The notes under the pieces are model-generated. The model did no database searches. It saw nothing but the letters and a program-made list of their open reading frames with translations, and was not told where the DNA came from. A stretch of DNA of 64,000 nt from Betaproteobacteria bacterium (GTDB taxonomy: Bacteria > Pseudomonadota > Gammaproteobacteria > Burkholderiales > Rhodocyclaceae), in assembly GCA_009777245.1 (NCBI GenBank), contig WRMF01000010.1:19479-83478 (forward strand), in the 5' to 3' direction. The position numbers and the translations under genes are program-made. This document shows, one piece after another, positions 1 through 8,834 of the stretch (within the stretch, counting starts at the first letter, position 1; each line of letters begins with the position of its first letter).

Positions 1-419
1 GAAGCGAGTTCAGCGCCATGCGCCGCGCCGTGAAAGAGCGCAAACAGACCTATGACAATGGAGCCTATCGCTATCGGCAAGCGCGCGCGCATGGCAAGCA
101 AAAGACCGATAACCAGAAGCGAGGCCGCAATCATCGGCTCCATTGCCGGGATGGCAAAGCCCGCAAAGCCCGTCAGCAACGCGCCTGCCAGCAACAGACT
201 GACGAAGGCAAGCGGAGCTATCCATACGCGGCGTGTCGTCATCGCGCTCCAGATGCCTACTGCCAGCATTGCCGCCAGATGATCCGCGCCCAGAAACGGG
301 TGCAGGAAGCCCGCCAGAAATCCTGGCTCGCCAGAATGCCCGGCATGGGCGAAGGCTGCGGAAGAGGCCAGCGCAAAGACTGTCACAAGAAATGGTTTTA
401 ACATGCGTCGAGCAAACAT
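1..419 (-). CDS. HupE/UreJ family membrane protein (partial, C-terminus outside window)
   Basis: Reverse-strand reading from the ATG at 419 gives a signal-like start (MFARRMLKPFLVTVFALASS) followed by hydrophobic helices. It shows the family's histidine motifs HPFLGADHL and FHGAAHGAE. HupE/UreJ proteins are small polytopic inner-membrane proteins linked to nickel or cobalt uptake for hydrogenase or urease. No such enzyme gene is in view, so the metal is not known. A GGAG ribosome site lies just upstream of the ATG. The window edge cuts the gene after about 139 residues; the family is usually near 190-200. Family call is firm; substrate is inference. Confidence 0.85.
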   Translation of the reverse strand, partial: MFARRMLKPFLVTVFALASSAAFAHAGHSGEPGFLAGFLHPFLGADHLAAMLAVGIWSAMTTRRVWIAPLAFVSLLLAGALLTGFAGFAIPAMEPMIAASLLVIGLLLAMRARLPIAIGSIVIGLFALFHGAAHGAELA

Positions 420-494
420 GAAATTCTCCGGTTTGGGGTAAAAGCTCATTCTACGCGCCTTTTGCCTCAATATGCCCATTTCCTGACAATGGGT

Positions 495-726
495 TATAGC
501 GCTTTCCGCAAATAATGCGGCTATACACATTCGATGCCCCTTTATCTACGAGAGCTACTATATCCGGCAAACCCCCGGCGCTAACGCGCCACCCCCTTTG
601 GGAAAGGGGGCTAACCCCAATGCTGCCGCCAAGCCCCCTTTTTAAAGGGGGTGCCCGCAAGGGCGGGGGTTTGCAGGGGGCAAAGCGCGCTCCCTGACCG
701 TCTCGTTATTTACAGAAATCACTATA
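495..726. repeat. Correia-like inverted-repeat element, copy 1
   Basis: The left end reads TATAGCGCTTTCCGCAAATA and the right end is its imperfect reverse complement (GTTATTTACAGAAATCACTATA split around 703-726). The interior holds a TATAGTAGCT-type repeat (532-562, reverse strand) and CCCCCTTT/AAAGGGGG palindromes. There is no coding capacity, so it is a non-autonomous mobile repeat. The same ends recur at least seven times in the window. Confidence 0.75.
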
Positions 727-910
727 TTCAAGGAAAGTGATATATCCACACGCCGGACAAGCGCGGAAGCATCGTATTCAGTCGGCGCAGGATTGGAGTT
801 GTAGTCATGGATGGCGGACGGCGACAGGCTTTCGGAAAAAAATGGGCTATCCGGAAAATTACCGGTATAATTCGCACCTCTTCGTATGGCGCAAGCCAGC
901 GACGGGTTGC

Positions 911-987
911 TGGGGAGTAGCCAAGTTGGTCAAGGCATCGGATTTTGATTCCGACATTCGAAGGTTCGAATCCTTCTTCCCCAGCCA
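911..987 (+). tRNA. tRNA-Gln (UUG anticodon)
   Basis: A 77-nt cloverleaf. The acceptor stem is TGGGGAG/TTCCCCA with a terminal G.U pair, followed by G and an encoded CCA. The anticodon stem TCGGA/TCCGA encloses the loop TTTTGAT, so the anticodon is TTG. The T arm is GAAGG-TTCGAAT-CCTTC. A TATAAT box at 866-871 is a plausible -10 for it. A tRNA-Gln gene directly upstream of prs is a common arrangement in beta- and gammaproteobacteria. Confidence 0.97.
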
Positions 988-1149
988 TAAATTGAGTCGC
1001 CTTTGCCTGAAGGCAAGGGATTCCTCGGTACAATTCAGGGGAGCCTTCGGCTCCCGGTGCGTCTCGCTCGACTCCGCCATTTATGGCATAGCCAGGCGAG
1101 ACCCGTATTCATTCGGGGGGCTACAGCCTGCCCGATTTCGGGATTCGCC
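988..1149 (+). other. Leader between tRNA-Gln and prs, with hairpins
   Basis: This stretch has no gene. It contains a perfect 7-bp hairpin, GGGAGCC-TTC-GGCTCCC (1039-1055), without a T-tract. A second, longer-range pairing GTCTCGC/GCGAGAC surrounds 1061-1104. The hairpins may be processing or stability elements of a tRNA-prs transcript; that role is inferred. Confidence 0.4.
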
Positions 1150-2100
1150 ATGTCTTACAACAATCTGACGATTTTTAGCGGCAATGCCAACAAGGAGTTG
1201 GCAGCCAATGTCGCGGCAGGATTGAATATCCAGGTGGGGCACGCGCTCGTGGGGCGTTTCTCGGACGGCGAAGTCAACGTGGAGATTCATGAGCATGTGC
1301 GCGGACACGACGTGTATGTGCTTCAATCAACATGCGCGCCTTCCAATGATAACCTGATGGAGATTCTCCTCCTGGCTGACGCCTTGAAACGTTCGTCCGC
1401 AGGCCGGATCACCGCCGCTATTCCCTACTTCGGCTATGCTCGCCAGGATCGTCGTCCGCGTTCCTCGCGCGTTTCCATCGCCGCGAAACTGGTGGCCAAC
1501 GTGCTGATGTGTTCCGGCATTGACCGGGTGTTGACCATGGATCTCCATGCCGAACAGATTCAGGGCTTTTTCAATGTTCCGGTGGATAACATTTACGCCC
1601 TGCCCATCTTCCTTGAGGACGTTCAGAAGCAACGGCATGACAACCCGATTGCCGTTTCGCCCGACCACGGCGGCGTAGTGCGCGCGCGTTCGCTTGCCAA
1701 GCGGCTGGAATGCGATATGGCGATCATTGACAAGCGCCGCCCCAGGGCGAATGTCGCCGAAATCATGAACATCATCGGCGATGTCAGGGATCGCACCTGC
1801 GTAATCATGGACGACATAGTTGATACGGCGGGCACGCTCTGCAACGCGGCAACCGTCCTGAAAGCGGAGGGCGCGAAAAAAGTCGTCGCTTACTGCACTC
1901 ATCCGGTGCTTTCCGGCGGCGCGGTGGAGCGGATCATCTCTTCCGATCTGGATGAGCTTGTGGTGACGGACACCATCCAGCTTTACCCTGAAGCCGCCAA
2001 TTGTCCGCGCATTCGTCAGCTTTCCGTCGCGCCGATTCTTGCGGAGACTATCCGCCGGATAAGTTGCGACGATTCTGTTTCTTCCCTGTTCATCGAATAG
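1150..2100 (+). CDS. prs: Ribose-phosphate pyrophosphokinase (PRPP synthetase)
   Basis: A 316-residue protein of normal family length. It makes PRPP from ribose 5-phosphate and ATP for purine, pyrimidine, histidine, tryptophan and NAD synthesis in the cytoplasm. Diagnostic segments are [11 protein letters not shown] near the N-terminus, [20 protein letters not shown] (ATP/flexible loop), [13 protein letters not shown], and the PRPP-binding loop [13 protein letters not shown]. The ATG at 1150 ([14 protein letters not shown]) matches the family N-terminus, although the frame is open further upstream. It sits between tRNA-Gln and rplY, the usual neighbours. Confidence 0.98.
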   Translation: MSYNNLTIFSGNANKELAANVAAGLNIQVGHALVGRFSDGEVNVEIHEHVRGHDVYVLQSTCAPSNDNLMEILLLADALKRSSAGRITAAIPYFGYARQDRRPRSSRVSIAAKLVANVLMCSGIDRVLTMDLHAEQIQGFFNVPVDNIYALPIFLEDVQKQRHDNPIAVSPDHGGVVRARSLAKRLECDMAIIDKRRPRANVAEIMNIIGDVRDRTCVIMDDIVDTAGTLCNAATVLKAEGAKKVVAYCTHPVLSGGAVERIISSDLDELVVTDTIQLYPEAANCPRIRQLSVAPILAETIRRISCDDSVSSLFIE

Positions 2101-2148
2101 GGTTTTCAACCACGGCCTGGTCGCGGGTCGTTTTTTTCTGGAGCTATC

Positions 2149-2721
2149 ATGCAATTTGTTCTCAATGCCCAAAAACGCGAAACGCAGGGATCGAGTGCGA
2201 GCCGCCGCCTGCGTCGCAGCGGCAAAACCCCTGCCATTATCTACGGAGCCGGACAAGCGCCGGAAGTGATCGAACTCGATCACAACCAGCTTTATCTTGC
2301 GATGCGCAAGAAAGCCTTTCATTCTTCCCTGCTGACCATCGAAATGGAAGGCAAAAAGGAGCAGGTATTGCTGCGCGATTATCAGATGCACCCCCACCGT
2401 TCCCAAGTGCTGCACGTTGATTTTCAGCGTATTGACGCTGACAAGAAGCTGCACCAGAAAGTGCCGCTCCACTTCATCAACCAGAGTATTGCCCCCGGCG
2501 TCAAACTGGAAGGCGGTCAGATTTCGCACATCATTACCGAGCTTGAAATCTCCTGCCTGCCGCATGACTTGCCTGAGTTTATCGAAGTTGATTTGCAAGG
2601 GCTTTCTGTCGGCGCTTCCCTGCATGTCTCGGAGCTTTCCCTGCCCAAGGGCGTGGCCGCGCTGACTCATGGCATTGACCAGACGGTCGTTACCTGTACT
2701 GCCAAACGCGGCGGGGAATAA
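2149..2721 (+). CDS. rplY: 50S ribosomal protein L25, long (Ctc/TL5) form
   Basis: A 190-residue protein, so the two-domain form rather than the ~95-residue E. coli L25. The N-terminal 5S-rRNA-binding domain runs to about residue 95 (MQFVLNAQKRETQGSSASRR start, then IIYGAGQAPEVIELDHNQLY). The C-terminal beta domain follows (LHFINQSIAPGVKLEGGQIS; PEFIEVDLQGLSVGASLHVS). A good Shine-Dalgarno (GGAG) precedes the ATG. It lies 48 bases after prs and upstream of pth, a common syntenic block. Confidence 0.96.
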   Translation: MQFVLNAQKRETQGSSASRRLRRSGKTPAIIYGAGQAPEVIELDHNQLYLAMRKKAFHSSLLTIEMEGKKEQVLLRDYQMHPHRSQVLHVDFQRIDADKKLHQKVPLHFINQSIAPGVKLEGGQISHIITELEISCLPHDLPEFIEVDLQGLSVGASLHVSELSLPKGVAALTHGIDQTVVTCTAKRGGE

Positions 2722-2885
2722 GGCGCGGCATCGGCTCAAAAGTTCCTGCGGATTTAGGCTGGGGCGAGCTTGCCGCTAACCCCGACATCATGCCCCGGTA
2801 AAAAACCGCAGACAACCCGATTGTCATTCACGCGCAGGCGGGAATCCAGACTCGCCTTGATACCCAAAAATCATGGATTTATATC

Positions 2886-3464
2886 ATGAGCCATGCTCCC
2901 AGACTGATTGTCGGTTTGGGTAATCCGGGCGCGGAATACGAAGCCACCCGCCACAATGCGGGGTTTCGTTTTCTCGACCGCCTTGCCCAGAAGCTCGGCA
3001 TTGTCTTTGCGCCGCAGGGGCGTTTTTATGGCGCGCTTGCCCGTCAGGGCGAGCTTTGGCTTTTGCAACCCATGACCTTTATGAATCGTTCCGGCCAAGC
3101 GGTCGGCGCTTTTGTCAACTTTTATAAAATCGCGCCGCAGGCCATTCTGGTTGTGCATGACGACCTTGATCTTCAGCCGGGCGGAATCCGCGTTAAAAAA
3201 GGCGGCGGCAATGGCGGGCATAATGGGTTGAAAGACATTCAGGCGGCGCTTGCCACCCCGGATTTCTGGCGATTGCGTTTGGGTATCGGACATCCGCGCC
3301 AACGGAATCTTAGGCAACCTGTTTCCGATTTTGTCCTTGCCCGTCCCCGCGCCGAGGAAGGAAGCGCGATGGAACAGGCTTGTGATCGTTGCCTTGACGC
3401 CTGGCCTTTGCTTGCCGTCGGCGAGTACGAAAAAGCGCAACGCCTGCTGCATCCTGATGTTTGA
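2886..3464 (+). CDS. pth: Peptidyl-tRNA hydrolase
   Basis: 192 residues. It releases tRNA from peptidyl-tRNAs that drop off the ribosome. Family motifs are [20 protein letters not shown] (with the catalytic His in TRHNAG), [21 protein letters not shown] and [13 protein letters not shown]. The 164-base gap after rplY carries a decayed ATTC-CGC/GCGGGAAT repeat, so this gene may have its own promoter. trpC begins 15 bases downstream. Confidence 0.97.
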   Translation: MSHAPRLIVGLGNPGAEYEATRHNAGFRFLDRLAQKLGIVFAPQGRFYGALARQGELWLLQPMTFMNRSGQAVGAFVNFYKIAPQAILVVHDDLDLQPGGIRVKKGGGNGGHNGLKDIQAALATPDFWRLRLGIGHPRQRNLRQPVSDFVLARPRAEEGSAMEQACDRCLDAWPLLAVGEYEKAQRLLHPDV

Positions 3465-3479
3465 ATATATACCGCAGCC

Positions 3480-4268
3480 ATGACTGACATTTTGCAGAAA
3501 ATTCTGACAACCAAGGCAGAAGAAGTAGCTGCCGCGAAAAGCCGACTGCCGCTCGCGGAAATTGCGGCTCGCGCCAAAGACATGCCTCCTTCCCGTGACT
3601 TTACCGGCGCGATCGGAAGCAGGGTAGTCAGGCGAGAAGCCGCTGTGATTGCGGAAATCAAGAAGGCAAGCCCCTCTAAAGGCGTTATTCGTCCTGACTT
3701 TCATCCTGCCGACATTGCCGCTTCCTATGCCGCTCATGGGGCGGCTTGTCTTTCCGTGTTGACCGATGTCGCTTTTTTTCAGGGCGCGCTTCAATACCTG
3801 CAATCGGCTCGTGCCGCCTGCGATTTACCTTTGCTGCGTAAGGATTTTATTGTTGATCCTTACCAGATTTTTGAGGCGCGTGTTTATGGCGCGGATGCCA
3901 TTTTGCTGATTGTCGCTGCTCTTTCGGACAGCGCGATGCAGGATTTTGCCGCGCTTGCCGAGGAGCTTGACATGGCGGTTTTGGTCGAGTCGCATGATGC
4001 GGCGGAGTTGGAGCGCGCGTTGACGCTGGATACGCCCTTGATCGGCATCAACAATCGCAACCTGCGGGATTTTACGGTGTCGCTTGATAACACCTTGAAT
4101 TTGCTGGATAAGATCCAGGATGATCGAATCGTTATCACGGAGTCCGGCATTTTTACGCCGTCGGATGTAAGAAAGATGCAGGATGCGGGGGTATATGCCT
4201 TTCTGGTAGGCGAGGCGCTTATGCGGGCGCAAAACCCCGGCTGCGCGTTGGCGGAGTTGTTTGGCTAG
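3480..4268 (+). CDS. trpC: Indole-3-glycerol phosphate synthase
   Basis: 262 residues, the monofunctional TrpC. It closes the indole ring of CdRP in tryptophan synthesis. TIM-barrel signatures are [18 protein letters not shown] (catalytic Lys), [44 protein letters not shown] and [12 protein letters not shown]. It starts 15 bases after pth, so the two may be cotranscribed. No trpD, trpG or trpE is in view, so trpC is detached here from the usual trpEGDC order. Confidence 0.97.
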   Translation: MTDILQKILTTKAEEVAAAKSRLPLAEIAARAKDMPPSRDFTGAIGSRVVRREAAVIAEIKKASPSKGVIRPDFHPADIAASYAAHGAACLSVLTDVAFFQGALQYLQSARAACDLPLLRKDFIVDPYQIFEARVYGADAILLIVAALSDSAMQDFAALAEELDMAVLVESHDAAELERALTLDTPLIGINNRNLRDFTVSLDNTLNLLDKIQDDRIVITESGIFTPSDVRKMQDAGVYAFLVGEALMRAQNPGCALAELFG

Positions 4269-4557
4269 AACGGTTCAAGCGAACGTATTTTACGCGCACT
4301 CCCCCGCATGTCACTTGACCGTCGCTAACGGAAAGCATTATATATTTGACTACTCAGCAGCATTCAAGCGGCTGTGGTGAAAGGGGGCTTTGGAAAACAT
4401 CCGCCGTGCCTTGTCGAGAGCGCCGTTACCGGGGCGCCGGACGCCAGTCCGGCATCCGATATTTCAGCCGCGCTGGGAAGGAAAGCTCCCGGCGGCAATA
4501 CACCAAAAATTACGTAGGCAGTCAAAGATATAATTCTCTTTTTTGCCATACGACACC
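4269..4557. other. Intergenic region with degraded repeat ends
   Basis: No gene is seen. The start (around 4270-4350) has remnants of the Correia-like repeat end (CGCTAACGGAAAGCATTATAT). The middle is GC-rich and imperfectly palindromic. The far end leads into the rpsF promoter. Confidence 0.4.
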
Positions 4558-4586
4558 TTGCCAGGCGCGAGAATGATTGCTATAAT
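4558..4586 (+). promoter_or_regulatory. Sigma70 promoter of rpsF operon
   Basis: TTGCCA at 4558-4563, a 17-base spacer, and a perfect TATAAT at 4581-4586. It lies 68 bases before the rpsF start and nothing intervenes. The leader up to 4653 contains a strong ribosome site (AAGGAGAG). Confidence 0.8.
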
Positions 4587-4653
4587 AGTCGGTTCTTTCA
4601 ACCCTTGCCCTACCGCAATGCATGACGGGGGGCTTTATCCATAAGGAGAGTTC

Positions 4654-5169
4654 ATGCGTCATTACGAAATCGTTTTTATCGTGCACCCTGACCAAAGCGA
4701 ACAGGTGCCCGCCATGGTGGAACGCTATCGCAACATCGTCACCAGCCAAAACGGCAAGGTTCACCGGCTTGAAGACTGGGGGCGGCGGCAACTGGCCTAC
4801 CCAATCCAGAAAATCCACAAGGCGCACTACGTGCTGATGAACATTGAGTGCGACAACGAAACTCTGGCTGAATTGGAACACGGCTTCAAATTCAACGATG
4901 CCGTTTTGCGTAGCCTTACCGTGAAGATGAAACACGCCGTTACCGGCTCTTCGCCGATGATGAAGGAGGAAAAATCTCGTTCGCTCATCGTCGGCGCAAG
5001 TAACGGCGAGACGGCGGAAGCCCAAACAGCGGCGATTCAGGAAGCTCCGGCAGAAATTCAGGCAGCAACCCGGTCAAATCCGGCAGAAACCCCGGCGGCT
5101 TCGGAAGCCTCGGCAACGGCGGCGACTGCTGCTGCTGAAGCCACGGAAGAAGCTCCCGTTGCCTCGTAA
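4654..5169 (+). CDS. rpsF: 30S ribosomal protein S6 with long acidic/Ala-rich tail
   Basis: 171 residues. The first ~100 are canonical S6 ([52 protein letters not shown]). It binds S18 and the central domain of 16S rRNA. After about residue 105 comes a low-complexity tail rich in Ala, Glu, Thr and Pro, which makes the protein longer than the usual 95-135 residues. S6 tails are known to vary and can be glutamylated. It is first in the rpsF-priB-rpsR-rplI operon. Confidence 0.97.
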   Translation: MRHYEIVFIVHPDQSEQVPAMVERYRNIVTSQNGKVHRLEDWGRRQLAYPIQKIHKAHYVLMNIECDNETLAELEHGFKFNDAVLRSLTVKMKHAVTGSSPMMKEEKSRSLIVGASNGETAEAQTAAIQEAPAEIQAATRSNPAETPAASEASATAATAAAEATEEAPVAS

Positions 5170-5193
5170 GCGGTTTTTCGGCTTATTCGCAAG

Positions 5194-5505
5194 GTGAATA
5201 ACCAGCTTAGGATTACCGGATGTCTGATTGCCAGAGAAGCCCTGCGCTATACACCTGCTGGCATTCCGGTCTTTACCGGCATTCTGGAACACCAATCCGA
5301 ACAGGAAGAAGATGGCGGCACAAGACATGTTGAATGCGAAGTTCCTCTTCTTGCCCTGGGCGAACCGGCAAAATGGCTCGCTGCCGCAACGGTCGGCATT
5401 GAAATGTCGCTGACCGGATTCATCGCCGCGAAAAGCAAACACCGCAAAACCCTCGTATTTCACGTGCAAACCATTGAATTTTTGGAAGGAAAGAAAAATG
5501 CCTAG
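5194..5505 (+). CDS. priB: Primosomal replication protein N (PriB)
   Basis: 103 residues, a single OB fold. PriB binds single-stranded DNA and links PriA to DnaT in replication restart. The sequence [20 protein letters not shown] with the later FHVQTIEFL is typical. The start is GTG at 5194 with an AAGGTG-type site. It lies between rpsF and rpsR, its standard place, and its last 8 bases overlap the rpsR start, implying translational coupling. Confidence 0.93.
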   Translation: MNNQLRITGCLIAREALRYTPAGIPVFTGILEHQSEQEEDGGTRHVECEVPLLALGEPAKWLAAATVGIEMSLTGFIAAKSKHRKTLVFHVQTIEFLEGKKNA

Positions 5506-5773
5506 ATTCTTCAAGAAAAAAGACGACGACAAGAAAAAACGTCACAGTAACGGTCTTTTCAAGCGTCGCAGGTTCTGTCGCTTCACGGCGGAAAAAGTCG
5601 AGCAAATTGACTACAAGGATGTCGAAGTGCTGAAGGAGTATATTCAGGAAAACTCCAAGATCATGCCCGCCCGCCTTACCGGCACCAAGGCAGGCTATCA
5701 GCGCCAGCTCTCCGTCGCGATCAAGCGCGCCCGTTTTCTGGCTTTGCTGCCCTATACCGACAACCACAAATAA
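5498..5773 (+). CDS. rpsR: 30S ribosomal protein S18
   Basis: 91 residues from ATG 5498. This start is chosen because it follows GGAAGGAAAG and gives the short basic N-terminus ([15 protein letters not shown]). The core ([58 protein letters not shown]) is typical. It pairs with S6 in the small subunit. The gene overlaps the end of priB by 8 bases. Confidence 0.97.
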   Translation: MPRFFKKKDDDKKKRHSNGLFKRRRFCRFTAEKVEQIDYKDVEVLKEYIQENSKIMPARLTGTKAGYQRQLSVAIKRARFLALLPYTDNHK

Positions 5774-5782
5774 GGAATTGCC

Positions 5783-6229
5783 ATGCAAATCATTCTGCTC
5801 GAAAAAGTCACCAATCTTGGCAACCTGGGCGATGTGGTCAAAGTCAAGGACGGCTATGCCCGTAACTATCTGATCCCGCAGAAAAAAGCCCGTCGCGCGA
5901 CAGCCGCCGCGCTGGAAGAGTTCGCCCAACGTCGCGCCGAGCTGGAAAGAGCACAGGCCGAAAAGTTGACTGCCGCTCAGGCGCTTGCGGAAAAACTAAA
6001 CGGCTTCGCGCTCGTTATCATCCGCAAGTCGGCAATGGACGGACGCCTGTTCGGTTCCGTAACCAATCACGACATTGCCCGCGCGTTGCAGGAAAACAGC
6101 TTTACCGTGGATAAAGGGAATATTCGTATGCCCGAAGGCCCCCTGAAAACCACCGGCGAATTTTCTCTGGAAGTCGCGCTCCACACTGATGTGCTGGCAA
6201 CCATCAGCGTGACGGTAGGCGGCGAATAA
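5783..6229 (+). CDS. rplI: 50S ribosomal protein L9
   Basis: 148 residues, the standard length. N-terminal domain [20 protein letters not shown] and [16 protein letters not shown], a connecting helix (residues ~40-75), then the C-terminal domain ([20 protein letters not shown]). It follows rpsR by 9 bases and is the last gene before the terminator at 6258. Confidence 0.98.
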   Translation: MQIILLEKVTNLGNLGDVVKVKDGYARNYLIPQKKARRATAAALEEFAQRRAELERAQAEKLTAAQALAEKLNGFALVIIRKSAMDGRLFGSVTNHDIARALQENSFTVDKGNIRMPEGPLKTTGEFSLEVALHTDVLATISVTVGGE

Positions 6230-6257
6230 AAACGTCATCCGGCTTATTGAACCAAAC

Positions 6258-6283
6258 CCCCGCTCATGAAGCGGGGTTTTTTT
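6258..6283 (+). terminator. Rho-independent terminator of rpsF-rplI operon
   Basis: Perfect 7-bp stem CCCCGCT/AGCGGGG with a CATGA loop, followed by seven T. It lies 28 bases past the rplI stop. Confidence 0.9.
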
Positions 6284-6289
6284 ATGGGT

Positions 6290-6575
6290 GGGTTATGTTA
6301 TTTTCCGCAAATATAGTTCTTTCCACAAATAACGAGACGGTCGAGGAGTGCGCTTTACTCCCTTCTCCCGCTTGTGGCATCAAAACGAGTGGGAGAGGGG
6401 ATACGTTTGCGGCATTTCAGGCATCATCTCCTGGATTTTCATGCCCCTACCTGTCTCTTTATCAAAAGGAATGGCTATATAACCCTGGTTTCGCCGCTGT
6501 AGGGGTTAAAAATTTTTAACTCCTACGCCGCGCAAGTCAATCTCTATGCCGCTATAGCGCTTTTCGCAAATAACG
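6290..6575. repeat. Cluster of Correia-like ends and a 28-bp palindrome
   Basis: No gene. A right-type end (GTTATTTTCCGCAAATATAG) abuts a left-type end at 6312 (TATAGTTCTTTCCACAAATA). A second left-type end, TATAGCGCTTTTCGCAAATA, begins at 6553. At 6499-6526 lies the palindrome with half-site GTAGGGGTTAAAAA, with one mismatch here. A CTCCCGC/GTGGGAG-type hairpin is also present. It reads as several elements inserted into each other. Confidence 0.65.
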
Positions 6576-7196
6576 TCAGGGTATTTTCCTCAACCTGAAA
6601 CGCACCGGCAGATTGACGGATTCCAGACCGTAGGCTTCCAGGCTTTGCAGGGAACGAACCGCCCTCAACGCGGCAGCGTCAAGCAACGGGTGGCCGCTGC
6701 TTTCTTCCAGACGGGCGGCGATGACTTCGCCATCTTCGTCAAAAAATATCCGCACCAGAACATCGCCTTCCAGTCTTTGCTCGATTGCTTCGACGGGATA
6801 GAAGTCTCCCGCCTGATCCATAGCGGCAAGTTGTTGACTGGCGGCGGCGGCAAGGCGGGCAAGCGGCCTATCCGGTTCAGGCGGCGGAAGCGGTGGCGGC
6901 GGGGCGGGGCGGGGCGGCGGTTGTTTGAGACGCAGGTTTTGCGCGAAGTCGGCTTCAGCGGGCAGGTCTGGCTCAACGGATTCAACAGGCAAAGGCATTA
7001 TATCCAGACGGGCGCGTATTGGCGGGGACACATGCGCCGATCTTTCAGGAGGCAGGAAAATCAGGACGGATGCCGGAGCGATCACATGGAGCGCCAGGGA
7101 AAGCAGAAGCGAGACGGCAAAGGCAAAAGTGATACGCCCGGTCTGGCAAGAAGCGCGGCAAAGAGATAAAGAGGCTGCGAAACCGGACGAGTTCAT
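6576..7196 (-). CDS. TonB-like energy transducer protein
   Basis: 206 residues. One N-terminal membrane helix (residues ~20-47) is followed by a proline-rich periplasmic spacer (residues ~93-110, PPPRPAPPPPLPPPEP). The C-terminal TonB domain has FYPVEAIEQRLEGDVLVRIF and the SSGHPLLDAAALRAVRS helix. TonB couples the inner-membrane proton gradient to outer-membrane receptors. No exbB/exbD or receptor lies nearby, so it may use distant partners or serve another envelope process. It is divergent from the ankyrin gene with 51 bases between starts. Confidence 0.8.
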   Translation of the reverse strand: MNSSGFAASLSLCRASCQTGRITFAFAVSLLLSLALHVIAPASVLIFLPPERSAHVSPPIRARLDIMPLPVESVEPDLPAEADFAQNLRLKQPPPRPAPPPPLPPPEPDRPLARLAAAASQQLAAMDQAGDFYPVEAIEQRLEGDVLVRIFFDEDGEVIAARLEESSGHPLLDAAALRAVRSLQSLEAYGLESVNLPVRFRLRKIP

Positions 7197-7247
7197 GCGA
7201 AAATTCGCCTTAAGTAAAAATTTCGTCGCAATGCGCGGAGAAAGTTT

Positions 7248-8300
7248 ATGCGGTTCAATTGGATTTTATTGGCAATCTGGTTCGTTTTTCAGGCAAGTTA
7301 CGCCGCCGACGATGCGTCGGCAGTCGGCGAGGGCGGCTTCTGGCAAAAACTCGGCTTGACATCAAAGGTAGATTCTACCTTACCGGAGCCTGCCCGTTTC
7401 GGCGTGGAGATGGAACTTGGCAATCTGGCGCAGGCCAAAGCCTGGCTGGAAAACGGTCTGCCGCCGGATTTCATGGCGGATCGCATAGGCAGCGGTTTGA
7501 TGATCGGCGCATGGGAAGGCAATCTGCCGATGATGGCGCTATTTCATAGCTTCGGCGCGAATGTCAATCTGGAAAACGAGGCGGGCGAACAGGCGTTGCT
7601 GCTGGCGGTCTGGAAGGGGCATAGCGCGGCGGTCGAATGGCTGCTGCGACATGGCGCGTCCCTGAATCGCCCGGCGGGCAAATGGTCGGCCTTGCATTAC
7701 GCGGCCTTTTCCGGGCAAAATGAATTAGCCGCCGATTTGCTGGAGAAAGGCGCGAATATTGATGCGCGCAGTCCGAATGGCTCAACGCCCCTGATGATGG
7801 CGATTTATGACGGAAATGCGACTATCGCGCGAGCCTTGTTGGAGGCGGGCGCAAACACACGCTTGACAAATGAATGGGGAGACGGCGCGATGGAATGGGC
7901 AATGCGCTATAACCAGACGGCAATAGCGCGGCGGATTAATCCTGAAGGCTTTGCCCTGCTTGCCAGACAGCCCAGGGAAAACTGGGGGAAGGATATGCGT
8001 TCGGAAGCCGCGCCGACCGAGCTGGACAAGCTGCTGCAAGCGCGCAGGCATTTGATTGTCAAAGGCATTTCGCCTGATGCGATAGACCGCAACATTGCCG
8101 CCCTGCGCGCCCGCTATGCGCGGCAGGCGCCGGAGGCGCGAGAGAATGCGCCGCCCAGGGTTTCCGCGCTGGAAATCAGCGCCGACCCTGACGACCCCAA
8201 ACGGCAGGATGCCCGTGTCACGAACGAGCCTCGCCCCGCCTCGCCTTCGTACCGCCTGCCCCGGCAGAATCCGAACAAGGTTCCCGCGCGCAGACCGTGA
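7248..8300 (+). CDS. Exported ankyrin-repeat protein
   Basis: 350 residues. A signal peptide (MRFNWILLAIWFVFQASYAA) is followed by about five ankyrin repeats between residues ~45 and 215, for example QALLLAVWKGHSAAVEWLLR, SALHYAAFSGQNELAADLLE and TPLMMAIYDGNATIARALLE. The C-terminal third is charged and low complexity. It is probably a periplasmic or envelope protein-binding scaffold. The ATG at 7248 follows GGAGAAAG. The partner is not evident; divergence from the TonB-like gene may mean shared regulation. Confidence 0.8.
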   Translation: MRFNWILLAIWFVFQASYAADDASAVGEGGFWQKLGLTSKVDSTLPEPARFGVEMELGNLAQAKAWLENGLPPDFMADRIGSGLMIGAWEGNLPMMALFHSFGANVNLENEAGEQALLLAVWKGHSAAVEWLLRHGASLNRPAGKWSALHYAAFSGQNELAADLLEKGANIDARSPNGSTPLMMAIYDGNATIARALLEAGANTRLTNEWGDGAMEWAMRYNQTAIARRINPEGFALLARQPRENWGKDMRSEAAPTELDKLLQARRHLIVKGISPDAIDRNIAALRARYARQAPEARENAPPRVSALEISADPDDPKRQDARVTNEPRPASPSYRLPRQNPNKVPARRP

Positions 8301-8834
8301 CAGACCTGTTGCAACCGAGAGATGGCTACTGATACGCCTTGGGCGCTCCAATTCTGTCATGGTTATGCCGCGCCGTTTCTTGACATTCCGGTAACGGGCG
8401 GTCATATAGCGCATGGTTGGGAATTTTGTCGCAAGAAATGGCGTATTTGCAGGGCATAGGGTGTGTTTTGCCTGCGCGTATGCTGTCCAAGTATACGGAT
8501 CTGTTGCAAGGACAGGCGCGCGGGTTTTCGTTTTCTACCTATAAGTATTTGATAATACAGGGGTTTTTCTGATTTTGCGTGCGGCGCGGTTTTGTTGGAC
8601 TGGGGTTTTCCATGTGTCTGAAATGGTTTTTCCTTTGTTTACAAGGACATATGTGGTTATCGTGCTGTATCTGCCAAATTTTTACGATTCAGGTAACCGC
8701 TTATCATCCAAAAACTACCGTTCGTCTGATAATCGAACAAAAACAGATTCATGATACCTACAATGTAGTGTGCCTGTTCGTATGCGGGCGATTTGTAACG
8801 AAAGCCATGTTAAATGGCGCATGAAGGAGTTGTC
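8301..8834. other. Long intergenic region upstream of first pilY1
   Basis: No convincing gene. TTGACA at 8380-8385 with AT-rich CATATA 17 bases downstream is a weak promoter candidate, but it is over 400 bases from the next start. The segment 8540-8800 is noticeably AT-richer than the flanks. None of the window's repeat families is recognisable here. The pilY1 ribosome site (AAGGAG) is at 8824-8829. Confidence 0.35.

Noticed and set aside
18..401. 127-codon forward frame at the left edge
   Set aside because: It is the shadow of the HupE/UreJ gene read from 419 on the reverse strand, which has the family histidine motifs.
1327..2739. Long open frame (470 codons) on the reverse strand opposite prs and rplY
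   Set aside because: The protein has no family features, while the forward strand carries two intact conserved genes. It is a codon-bias shadow.
8579..8824. 81-codon forward frame before the first pilY1
   Set aside because: Cys/Trp-rich, no ribosome site, atypical codon use, and no recognisable feature; more likely non-coding leader DNA.
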